DNA of 64,000 bases from NCBI RefSeq assembly GCF_017094485.1, contig NZ_CP064786.1, positions 1,612,001 to 1,676,000 of the forward strand. The letters are read 5' to 3'. Below, one piece after another: positions 34,090-42,281 of this stretch; position 1 is the stretch's first letter; each line of letters opens with the position of its first letter. The stretch is from Natranaeroarchaeum sulfidigenes. Its GTDB lineage: Archaea > Halobacteriota > Halobacteria > Halobacteriales > Natronoarchaeaceae. A program made the translations under genes and the position numbers. Below the pieces are notes generated by a model, which was not told the DNA's origin, made no database searches, and saw nothing but the letters and a program-made list of their open reading frames with translations.

Positions 34090-35724
34090 TTAAATATCGA
34101 AATCACCGTCAACTTCTTCTCCACTTTCCTCGTCGACAGCCTCAACGTGAAGAATTCCGTTCTTATCGTAGTCATAGGTGACCTCAATTCTTGGGACGCC
34201 GGCAGGCCGTGGAGAGATGCCGGTCAATAGGAGTTCTCCGATTTCTTCGTTTTCTCTGGCAATCCCACTCTCTCCTTGATACACACCGACACGGACTCTA
34301 GTCTGATTATCACTCGTCGTCGTGTACATCCCAGTGCCTTCAGCGTTGTCCGTGCTTGTCCCTTGCTCGATGAGCACGTCCATACTCCCATCTTTTAACT
34401 CAGTCCCAAGGGAGTGGCTGATAATATCAGTAATACTGTCTTCAGCACCAGTAATACTCTCTTCTCCACCACCTGTATGTACTTGTGCTTGGTGGGCTTT
34501 CCGAGCGTCCTCGGATTGGAAAGTTTCGTCACAATCTGGCTGTGTGCACTCGAAAGCGTCTTCGGAGTCAGAATGATCTTCGTCGTAGTGCTCGTTAAGG
34601 TGGAGTATTGCATCGAACTCTTTCCCACACACACTGCATCGGTACCCCGTTTTGATTTCGCGCTGTGCATACACTGCTGCACCCTGCGCGACAATCTTAT
34701 CAGGATCAATTGTTAGTGTCGGTTCGGTACCGAGAAACTGTTCAAGACGTTCCTGAACTGCTGGAATCTGTGTGGATCCGCCCACCAGTAGTGCCGTGTC
34801 AAGGTCATTGGTGGAGAGGTCAGCCTTGTTAAGTGCAGTCGATACGGGATCGATAGACCGATCTAGGAGTTCTTCGACAGTATCTTCGAACGTTTCTCTC
34901 GTGACTTTCTCCTCAATCTCGATGATTTCACCGTTGATTTGGCCGAGGAACGGTGCTAACGCTTCAGCTTCTTCGTCAGTTGAGAGATCAATCTTTGTTT
35001 CTTCGGCTTCTGTACGGAGGTTTGCTCTGACTTCCTCGTCGTCAAGAATGTCAATGCCGTGTTCCTCTTCATATCGATCCGCAATCAGCTCCATCAGTGC
35101 CCTATCAAAATCAGCGCCCCCTAGACTGTTGTCCCCATCCGTTGCTAGAACTTTGTACTCGTCATTGGCAACCTCAATAATCGAGATATCCAGTGTTCCA
35201 CCCCCGAAGTCGTACACAAGTATCGTTTCGTCTAGCTCCTTCCCGTTCCCGTATGCGAGTGCTGCTGCAGTTGGTTCGTTCAGAAGGTGGATGTCGTCGA
35301 TGCCAGTAATCTCAGCAGCTTCTTTCGTTGCGGCAGTTTGTTTGATTGTAAAGTATGCTGGAACTGTGACAACTGCTTCATCAACATCATCTCCGAGATA
35401 CTCCTGCGCATCGGATTTGAGTTTGTTGAGGATCTCCGAGGAGACTTCAGGAGGCGTATACTCGGAACCTTTAATTTCTACCGTATGGTCCTCCTCTCCC
35501 ATATGACGTTTAATTTCTCGAACGACTTGCTCCGGTTCGGCAGGTTCACGATCAATTGCCCGTCGGCCGACGAGTGCTTTGCCGTCCTCATTATAGTGAA
35601 CAACAGACGGTGTCAGTCGCTTTCCTTCATTGTTCGCAAGCATTTGTGGGTCGCCGCCCTCAACAATCGCCATCCCACTGTTTGTTGTGCCTAGGTCTAT
35701 TCCTAATATCTTCTCGCTTGCCAT
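34090..35724 (-). CDS. Hsp70 (DnaK-like) with two C2H2 zinc fingers and no C-terminal lid
   Basis: A protein of 544 residues. The nucleotide-binding domain (1 to about 355) is intact: LGIDLGTTNSGMAIV, the second phosphate loop LVYDFGGGTLDISI, and the adenosine loop LLVGGSTQIPAV. Between it and the substrate domain lie two zinc fingers at about 361-384 (CSVCGKEFD...HYDEDH) and 391-416 (CTQPDCDETF...HQAQVH). The usual hydrophobic interdomain linker is not recognisable. The beta substrate domain (about 417-530) is present with TSDNQTRVRVGVYQGE, but the protein ends there, so the helical lid is missing. This is not a housekeeping DnaK. The fingers could bind DNA, RNA or a partner and replace allosteric coupling; this is inference. 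Confidence 0.92.
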   Translation of the reverse strand: MASEKILGIDLGTTNSGMAIVEGGDPQMLANNEGKRLTPSVVHYNEDGKALVGRRAIDREPAEPEQVVREIKRHMGEEDHTVEIKGSEYTPPEVSSEILNKLKSDAQEYLGDDVDEAVVTVPAYFTIKQTAATKEAAEITGIDDIHLLNEPTAAALAYGNGKELDETILVYDFGGGTLDISIIEVANDEYKVLATDGDNSLGGADFDRALMELIADRYEEEHGIDILDDEEVRANLRTEAEETKIDLSTDEEAEALAPFLGQINGEIIEIEEKVTRETFEDTVEELLDRSIDPVSTALNKADLSTNDLDTALLVGGSTQIPAVQERLEQFLGTEPTLTIDPDKIVAQGAAVYAQREIKTGYRCSVCGKEFDAILHLNEHYDEDHSDSEDAFECTQPDCDETFQSEDARKAHQAQVHTGGGEESITGAEDSITDIISHSLGTELKDGSMDVLIEQGTSTDNAEGTGMYTTTSDNQTRVRVGVYQGESGIARENEEIGELLLTGISPRPAGVPRIEVTYDYDKNGILHVEAVDEESGEEVDGDFDI

Positions 35725-36087
35725 GTTAGTGAGCCATTAATGCAGGAGTAATTATTCTTTGGGTAGATACTAACGTTTGATTTTTATTTAGATATTCATT
35801 ACTTTGAAAAGCGCACTGTCTAGCTCAGCAAGTTCGAGAAACAAGGGGACAGTAGCGAGAACTGATCATGGAACTGGCAGACCTCCTCAAAGAACGTTTA
35901 GATATCAAGAACGAAGACGTTTGAGAGAACGATCGTACACCGACACCCGTACGCTGTTTTACGGTTTGGTTCACTCGACTAGACTGTCCTTGCGTGGTTC
36001 TCCAAAGCGGTTACTCCTTGGACAAGATTCAACCGATGGGAGTTACTAGCAGTAGGTTTTATATCACCTCAATAAATTCTATCAGCA
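35725..36087. other. intergenic stretch without a recognised gene
   Basis: No convincing gene. An 18-codon frame at 35867 (MELADLLKERLDIKNEDV) and an 81-codon basic frame are probably spurious. It probably contains the promoters of the divergent Hsp70 and Cdc48-N-like genes. Confidence 0.5.
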
Positions 36088-37029
36088 GTGGCGAATAAAG
36101 CGATACGAGATCCGGAATCCGCCGACAGATCCTCTCAAAAACTTACAACTACGTCAACTGTTAGCGCTGGCTTCAACAGAAAAACTACTAACCTCCACGA
36201 TATCCAGCTTCACCCCGACACACTCGGTGAGTTTCCAAATGTTTCAGAAGGAGAATTTCTCAAAATAACCGCTGATCACGACGAGAGGTCGCTGGAGTTC
36301 TATGGGCGGGTTGAGGCTCTTGACGACAGATTTGACACTGAAATCAAACCAGACGAGGTCGGAGTCGGGATTCATTGTCGGCGTGGAATCGCAGTGTCAA
36401 TCGGCGATGAGGTACTTGTGGAAGAAGTCGATTTAGAGACCATCGGATTCCGGCAGCGAATGATGAATAGCATGCTGAGGTTTCGACCCGCTTCGTGTCG
36501 AGTTCGAAAAGCATCCTCACCTGATGCAGGGTATCGTGTTTGTCGGATACCACCAGAAGTGAAGGATCTTGTTGGTATTGAGTGGGGCGACCGAATTGTG
36601 ATACAATCGGCAAACGCTCGTCTTCGTGGGATGAAAGCACTCCCTCTGCACGAGCGACTAGAAGAGAAGTATCGAGACCGTGAAGAAGAAGCTCCGACTC
36701 GATATCCACCACCGTTCGTTGATACGAACGAAGCCAGTCGTGCTGGTCTGCTCCTTGATTTGCCAAGAATTTACATTAGTGCTAGTGCCCGGAACGAGTT
36801 ACAACTACGGGGTGACGGCGTGTATCAACCCGTTAAGGTCCACAGAGATACGAGCGACGTGTTCGTTCGACTGTTCGATAAGTTATCAATTCCAATTGTG
36901 TTGGGCGCTGCAACGATAATCATCGGATTTGATATCTCGATGAGACTTAAGATTGTCGTGTTCATTGTGGCTCTAATCGTAGCGTTATTCTCAATTAGAC
37001 TCCACGCCCGTCGGGTTTTACTGGAATGA
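36088..37029 (+). CDS. membrane-anchored double-psi beta-barrel (Cdc48-N-like) protein
   Basis: A protein of 313 residues from a GTG start at 36088. Residues about 40-120 (LHDIQLHPDTLGEFPNVSEGEFLKI...VGIHCRRGIAVSIGDEVLVEEV) match the N-terminal double-psi barrel plus beta-clam of Cdc48/VAT, including the IGDEV turn. A second barrel-like repeat (about 140-190: YRVCRIPPEVKDLVGIEWGDRIVI) follows, and two transmembrane helices are at the C-terminus (VLGAATIIIGFDISM, LKIVVFIVALIVALFSI). There is no AAA+ ATPase domain. In Cdc48 this region binds adaptors and substrates, so this could be a membrane receptor or decoy for an AAA+ unfoldase; this is inference. Confidence 0.65.
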   Translation: MANKAIRDPESADRSSQKLTTTSTVSAGFNRKTTNLHDIQLHPDTLGEFPNVSEGEFLKITADHDERSLEFYGRVEALDDRFDTEIKPDEVGVGIHCRRGIAVSIGDEVLVEEVDLETIGFRQRMMNSMLRFRPASCRVRKASSPDAGYRVCRIPPEVKDLVGIEWGDRIVIQSANARLRGMKALPLHERLEEKYRDREEEAPTRYPPPFVDTNEASRAGLLLDLPRIYISASARNELQLRGDGVYQPVKVHRDTSDVFVRLFDKLSIPIVLGAATIIIGFDISMRLKIVVFIVALIVALFSIRLHARRVLLE

Positions 37030-37200
37030 TTATTCGGCTCTGTTGGAATCTTCAGCAGTGAAAATTCTGTTTCGGCTCTCGTCTACGGGAATGTTGATCT
37101 TTCATTCGCCGCAAATAGAGACCAAATCATAAAGAAAAGATACGTTACGGATTGTCCTGATGAGCGTAAAGTTATTAAAATGACGAGAGTAAGGATGAAC

Positions 37201-38010
37201 ATGAGCGACTTCGAAGTATTCATTTGTGGTGATATCGAGGGTGTATCGGGATTCGTAGACTGGGCACAAGAAGACGAGGAGTCCGAACGGGTCCGCCGAG
37301 CAATGACGGAGGATATTAACGCGGCAATTAGAGGAGTCCTCTCCGAGCGGAAAGCTGAAATCGTTGTGAACGATTCCCATGGTGGGAAGCGTAATATAAT
37401 ACTTGAAGAACTACATCCCAAGGCGACACTGGTTCGTGGCGGACCCCGACCACATGGGATGATTTCGGGGGCCGAAGGTAGTGCCGATATTGGGTTTCAA
37501 ATCGGTGCCCATACACGCCCAGGTTACGGAGGTGTATTAGAACATGTGTTCAGCTCGTCGACGATGTCGGAAGTGACCCTAAATGGGCAGCCGGTTGGCG
37601 AGGTGGAACTGAATGCGATGGGAATGGAATACTTCGATGTCCCGACGGGTCTTGTAACCGGCGACGATCGTCTTGAGGATGAACTTACTGAGCTACTTCC
37701 CCGGACCAAGTACGTAGTCACAAAAGAATGTCGTGGAATGCGATCTGCGGCGTGTCGTCACCCAGAAGCGGTGCGGGAGGATATAGAGGCACAAGCGGCC
37801 GCTACAGTAGCAGAGATCGAAAATGGCTACCCGCTGAATCTCGGAGTCGATGAAGACGTTCGAGCGACAATCAGATACCATCAAGCCGATACAGCCGATA
37901 AGGCAGCTCTATGGCCGGAGGTCGAACGGATAGACAGCCGAACGATTGGATACCAATCGACCGATAATCTTGAAATCTACTCGTTTCTCAGAGCCGCAAG
38001 TAAGGTCTGA
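37201..38010 (+). CDS. M55-family metallo-aminopeptidase (DppA-like)
   Basis: A protein of 269 residues from the ATG at 37201 (MSDFEVFICGDIEGVSGF). The M55 zinc ligands are visible: D-x-E in GDIEGVSG near residue 10, HGG in VNDSHGGKRN near residue 60, and H in FQIGAHTRPGYGGVLEHVFSS near residue 105. The E-x-N pair in VELNAMGMEYFDVP fits the catalytic region. DppA cuts D-amino-acid-containing dipeptides and forms a decamer. The physiological role in haloarchaea is unknown. A regulatory link with the cyclase genes downstream is only a matter of position. Confidence 0.85.
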   Translation: MSDFEVFICGDIEGVSGFVDWAQEDEESERVRRAMTEDINAAIRGVLSERKAEIVVNDSHGGKRNIILEELHPKATLVRGGPRPHGMISGAEGSADIGFQIGAHTRPGYGGVLEHVFSSSTMSEVTLNGQPVGEVELNAMGMEYFDVPTGLVTGDDRLEDELTELLPRTKYVVTKECRGMRSAACRHPEAVREDIEAQAAATVAEIENGYPLNLGVDEDVRATIRYHQADTADKAALWPEVERIDSRTIGYQSTDNLEIYSFLRAASKV

Positions 38011-38168
38011 CTCCAATCAGAACGGCGGGCGCACGTTTTATTACTTCTGGAAAATCGAGCATCACGAATATCGTCTCGATAAGGAGTCTACCAATCATCA
38101 CCACCGTCATTCAGTTGTACAGACGGCGTATAGTTTATGTATTATGCGGACACTTCTCCTATAGGTTA

Positions 38169-39704
38169 ATGGAAACGCGACAGTCAGAACAGATTCGGGA
38201 CGGCTGGGGTAGTGTCCTATTTGTTGATTTGCGCAATTTCACTAATCTACTGGAGTTTTACGGCACAAAAAAACTCGAGTCAGTCCTCGACCAGGTGTTT
38301 GTCAGTTTCAAACGTGTCGTTGAATCGTACGGGGGGACGGTAGACAAGCTGATCGGTGACGGTATGATGGCGGTGTTCCGCGACGACAGGGAACGAGACT
38401 GCGAAGCGAACGCAGTCCGGGCGGCCGGTGAAATGCTTCACCAACGTCTCCCAAACTTGGAACATAGAACTAATCTCAACCTTGAGATTGGTATCGGTAT
38501 CTCAAGCGGTGAGCTCAAACGAACAACCATTGCAGACATAGACGAGACGATTATCAGTCGTAACGTGAATATTGCAAGTCGGCTACAGAGCCTCTGTAAG
38601 AAGTTTGATATAGCTATCATCACCGACAAAGAAACACGGGAAAATATTGATGGCTTAGCACAGGGCTATACTTTCCGGTTGATTCCTGATCAACGTATCG
38701 AGGGGATTTACGAACGGATTGACGTTTTCGAAATCTGTTCGCTTGAAGAGTACGACGGCGACTATTTAACGCGCTACAATGAGGCCGCTCAACACTACAG
38801 CGCCGGAGAGTTTTCTAAGGCGCTTGAATTCTTCGTTTCGGCGTACTCCGATATGAGCCAGAAACAGGACCGGACGCTTCTCCATCACTTCGCCAGCGAG
38901 TGTTTCGACCGGCTAGATAATAGTGACAGTCTTTTTCAGAATGCAGACAATTACGAAAATAACTCGACAACACAGCGGACACAGGCGGATTACCTCCTTT
39001 GGCGACTGGAGCAGTTCATCGACAAACGTGATTTAGTTCCTTCTCGGATGCTAGATATCGGCTGTGGATCAGGGACGCTGACGGTCGGTATCGCCGAGCA
39101 GTACTCGACTACCGAGTTAGTAGGTATTGATGAATCACAGGCTCAGATCCAAAAGGCCAGACAGGATCATTCCCACTCTAGAGTCCAGTATGAGACGGCA
39201 GATATCGTCGAGTACGGTCCAGTAGACCCGTTCGACGTGATTGTAAGTAACTCGACGATGCATTGGGTGCAGCCACAGGACAAAGCCTACAAGAACATTT
39301 TTCAGCACCTGAAGCCCGGAGGACTCATCGCTATTCATCAAGGAGGAAAGGGATGTTACAGTGAACTCCACGACGCAGCGGAGCAGGCGTACAAAGAGCT
39401 CGGGTTTGAGGAGTACTTCGACGACTTCCAGTTCCCACTCATCTACTACGACAAAGACGAAATGGAACATCTTCTCAGAGAACATGGGTTTGAGCCACTG
39501 AAAATCAATCAGATGGAATCCGAACAACCGGATACTTTGGTCGACGACTTTGCGGAGGCATCGCTCCTTTCGTATCGCAAACAATTAGCCAACGACGCCG
39601 AGAAGCAGGCGTTCGTAGAACGATACAAATCAATAGCGGAAAAGTACGACAAAATCGATACTACGCGAATTTACGCGTTTGCAGTCCGACCAAGTAACCA
39701 ATGA
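38169..39704 (+). CDS. class III nucleotide cyclase fused to SAM methyltransferase
   Basis: A protein of 511 residues from the ATG at 38169; an ATG at 38115 is in frame but its extension is basic. Residues 1-170 form a class III cyclase domain: first metal Asp in LFVDLRNFT (D20), second in LIGDGMMAVF (D64), and the transition-state Asn/Arg pair in RNVNIASRLQ (N134, R138). A TPR-like helical stretch follows (about 195-250). A class I methyltransferase then has motif I in LDIGCGSGTLTVGI (near 296) and motif IV-like SNSTMHWVQP. The 42282-44522 protein has the same order of domains, with an added N-terminal pair. Which nucleotide is cyclised is not decidable by eye. The stop overlaps the GNAT gene start by 4 bp. 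Confidence 0.9.
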   Translation: METRQSEQIRDGWGSVLFVDLRNFTNLLEFYGTKKLESVLDQVFVSFKRVVESYGGTVDKLIGDGMMAVFRDDRERDCEANAVRAAGEMLHQRLPNLEHRTNLNLEIGIGISSGELKRTTIADIDETIISRNVNIASRLQSLCKKFDIAIITDKETRENIDGLAQGYTFRLIPDQRIEGIYERIDVFEICSLEEYDGDYLTRYNEAAQHYSAGEFSKALEFFVSAYSDMSQKQDRTLLHHFASECFDRLDNSDSLFQNADNYENNSTTQRTQADYLLWRLEQFIDKRDLVPSRMLDIGCGSGTLTVGIAEQYSTTELVGIDESQAQIQKARQDHSHSRVQYETADIVEYGPVDPFDVIVSNSTMHWVQPQDKAYKNIFQHLKPGGLIAIHQGGKGCYSELHDAAEQAYKELGFEEYFDDFQFPLIYYDKDEMEHLLREHGFEPLKINQMESEQPDTLVDDFAEASLLSYRKQLANDAEKQAFVERYKSIAEKYDKIDTTRIYAFAVRPSNQ

Positions 39705-40249
39705 CAACCATCGATTATATTTCCGAAACAGAACGGTTCAGCGATGGTATCCGAGAATTGTTAGTCGCTGCAGACGACGAGTTCGTCCCGCGCCTCTCAG
39801 CACGGGAAGGGACGACTCAGCGGGAAGGGCTAGCTGATGCTTCGAGTGCTGATACTGAAGATGTTGGCGATGCAATCGAATCTTATCACTCGCAGTGTTT
39901 GGACCAACATCTTATCGCCTGTCATGACAGAGGAGATATTCGTGGGTTCATGTCTTTCCGGGAGGGCTACCGAACCTCAGAGCTCGAAGGCTACCAGCCA
40001 TCGAACTACATCTCAACTGTCATTGTGTCACCGGACTATCGCCGTCGTGGATTCGCCCGGAAAATGTACAAGCGGATTCTCTCGGACCTTCCACCAGGAA
40101 TTGAGTGTCCGTATGTGACGACTCGGACTTGGAGTACGAATCACTCGCATCTATCGCTATTAGAAGAACTCGGATTTGAGAACGTCACGAACCTACCAGA
40201 CGACCGGGGAGACGGTATCGACACAGTGTACTATGCAATAGAGCGGTAG
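39701..40249 (+). CDS. GNAT-family N-acetyltransferase
   Basis: A protein of 182 residues. The acetyl-CoA binding loop is visible: ISTVIVSPDYRRRGFARKMYKRIL near residue 110 (the R/Q-x-x-G-x-A motif A), followed by the motif B region VTTRTWSTNHSHLSLLEELGFENV. The GNAT fold transfers acetyl to amines. It overlaps the end of the cyclase-methyltransferase gene by 4 bp, so the two are translated together. The substrate is unknown, and acetylating the neighbour or acting as an auxiliary enzyme are possible. Confidence 0.88.
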   Translation: MTTIDYISETERFSDGIRELLVAADDEFVPRLSAREGTTQREGLADASSADTEDVGDAIESYHSQCLDQHLIACHDRGDIRGFMSFREGYRTSELEGYQPSNYISTVIVSPDYRRRGFARKMYKRILSDLPPGIECPYVTTRTWSTNHSHLSLLEELGFENVTNLPDDRGDGIDTVYYAIER

Positions 40250-40434
40250 TGTAGCCACTCATTCCGTTCAAGAGAGTACATTTCCGTCAGCATAGTCCAA
40301 ATTAATTTTGTTGCCTTTCTCTTGATTTCTATATTATTGTCTTAGTACGGCACATCTGGAGGCGATAGATATACTCGCAACGACGACCTTACCGGTAGGT
40401 TTCTTGAGGGTTAGGCTCGAAACAGCAAGTATCG

Positions 40435-41496
40435 ATGGAACGTGCTGTCAATGCCGCCCGGGGCACGCTCCTCGGCCTGGCCTGCGGTGATGCGCTCGGA
40501 CGTCCGGTCGAGTTCTCTACGTCAGCAGGGATTGAACGCGAACACGGTACGCTTACCAAGATGGCCGGGGACGGGACCCACGGACAGCCAGCCGGTACGA
40601 TCACTGACGATACAGAATTAGCGCTTCGGATCGGCCGTTCGCTGGCGGACCGTTCTGAGTTCGATGGCGGCGATATTGCACGACGATTCGTGGAGTGGTA
40701 TCGAAGTGGCCCCTTCGATATCGGCCTTATGACTGCCGATGCACTCCGAGCGATCGACGATGGGATGTCGTGGCGTGAGGCCGGCCAAGTGGTGTGGGAG
40801 TCACGTTCTGAGGGGAGCAACGCTGGCAACGGGAGCCTCATGCGGTGTGCCCCATACGCGATTCGGTACGCCCGCTCGCCGATCGAACTCGATGCTGTGA
40901 GCCACAGCTCATCAGCGATCACGCACGCCGATCCGCGGTGCACCCATGCTTGTAGTGTCTTGAACCGGATTCTTGCGACACTCATGTTGGTCGACGAGGA
41001 GACTGCCCGGAAGTTACCCTTCGATCCGCTCATTGGCGTCGTCGAGAACCCGCTGTTCGGCCTGCCGGACGATATCGAAGCTGCACTCAGGCCTGGCCTC
41101 GATGGCCTCTCTCCGGACGATCTGGACAACTCCGGATACGTCGTCAGTACGCTTCAAGCCGGGCTGTACTACGGTCTCACAGCCAACTCGGCCGAGGAAG
41201 CGATCGTGACGGCAGTCAACGCCGGTGGAGACACCGACACGATCGGTGCGGTGGCCGGCGCTGTCGCCGGCGCTCGGTTCGGTATGAGTACTCTTCCGGA
41301 GCGATGGCTCACGGAACTTGACAAGGTCAACGAACTTGACAGGGTCGCACAGAACCTGTACGGCCAACGGGAGGCGTCGACGACGTGGAATGACGATACA
41401 GACGACCCCAGCACGGAACCAATTGGAGCCATCGACCTATTTGTCACGACGACACGAACCGCCGACTCCGGACCATATCGAACTTCCGCCGTTTAG
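40435..41496 (+). CDS. ADP-ribosylglycohydrolase (DraG-like), copy 1
   Basis: A protein of 353 residues. The family signatures are strong: RGTLLGLACGDALGRPVEF near residue 8, the metal ligands in AGTITDDTELALRIG near residue 55, and GGDTDTIGAVAGAVAGARFG near residue 262. These enzymes remove ADP-ribose from proteins or nucleic acids with Mg or Mn. The paralogue at 46431-47339 is 302 residues long. This copy has about 45 extra C-terminal residues overlapping the following frame by about 100 bp, which hints at a mutated stop or a frameshift near 41370-41400. It lies between the GNAT and the TFIIB-cyclase genes. Confidence 0.9.
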   Translation: MERAVNAARGTLLGLACGDALGRPVEFSTSAGIEREHGTLTKMAGDGTHGQPAGTITDDTELALRIGRSLADRSEFDGGDIARRFVEWYRSGPFDIGLMTADALRAIDDGMSWREAGQVVWESRSEGSNAGNGSLMRCAPYAIRYARSPIELDAVSHSSSAITHADPRCTHACSVLNRILATLMLVDEETARKLPFDPLIGVVENPLFGLPDDIEAALRPGLDGLSPDDLDNSGYVVSTLQAGLYYGLTANSAEEAIVTAVNAGGDTDTIGAVAGAVAGARFGMSTLPERWLTELDKVNELDRVAQNLYGQREASTTWNDDTDDPSTEPIGAIDLFVTTTRTADSGPYRTSAV

Positions 41497-42181
41497 CGGC
41501 GGCCATCGCCCTCGACCAGAGCCGAGATATCTACCAGATGAACCGCCAGCTGATCTCTCGCCGATTGACACGGTCTGGTTCGACTGGATGGCACGGATGT
41601 ACCTGTCGTTGAATTACGGGTATCCAGTCCATGAGGGGCCAGCAGCCGACGGTGACCGTGTCCGAGAGGTAAAACACCAGCTTGAGGAGTCCCTCCGAGT
41701 CAGGCTGCCCGAATACACAGTATCAGCAACGTTTGAGGCGCTTCCCGAACAGGATCGGAACCGCCTCGAACAGTTGTTCAACATGGGGACTGAAGCGTTA
41801 CAGGCGGCCGCCGACTCTATCCTGGATGTACGGTCGGAAGGCGGACAAGCGTTTACGCATCTTCATGGCTATCTCGCGGCATCCTCACGAAATGCGCCGT
41901 TCTTGAGTGAGCAGCTTCTCCGCGACACATCAGTCACTGAACCGAACGCAGATGAACTCCTTCGGGCAAGCCAGAAGTTCGCCCAACTCACGTCAACATA
42001 TCTCGAAGTGTTTGCTATGCTGGATGCAACCCACGCTGAGGTCGAGCAGCTCGTCGACACAACGAGTTCAGCACACGAGGCTGCCCAGCGTGCACGCCAC
42101 TATTTCATTGCATTTGCGCTCAGACATCCAGCAATCGACGAGGTCATGATCCAGGATGGACTCGCTCGTCGAAATACGTGA
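41390..42181 (+). CDS. hypothetical helical protein overlapping the ADP-ribosylglycohydrolase gene
   Basis: A protein of 263 residues if it begins at the ATG at 41390 (MTIQTTPARNQ); the true start is uncertain because this overlaps the previous stop by more than 100 bp. The first 50 residues are proline-rich and low in complexity. The rest is helical (VWFDWMARMYLSLNYGYPVH, RNRLEQLFNMGTEALQAAADSIL, LLRASQKFAQLTSTYLEVFAMLDATHAEVEQL), perhaps a helical bundle. No known motif was recognised. It precedes the TFIIB-cyclase gene by 100 bp on the same strand. Confidence 0.65.
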   Translation: MTIQTTPARNQLEPSTYLSRRHEPPTPDHIELPPFSGGHRPRPEPRYLPDEPPADLSPIDTVWFDWMARMYLSLNYGYPVHEGPAADGDRVREVKHQLEESLRVRLPEYTVSATFEALPEQDRNRLEQLFNMGTEALQAAADSILDVRSEGGQAFTHLHGYLAASSRNAPFLSEQLLRDTSVTEPNADELLRASQKFAQLTSTYLEVFAMLDATHAEVEQLVDTTSSAHEAAQRARHYFIAFALRHPAIDEVMIQDGLARRNT

Positions 42182-42281
42182 GCCGCGAAACCTACTCGAA
42201 GGAAACGAGAGTGCTCCTTTGAACGAAGTCGTGCGCAGAGACAGCAATGTATTTACATGTACTCTCCTGGCGTTAGAGTAA

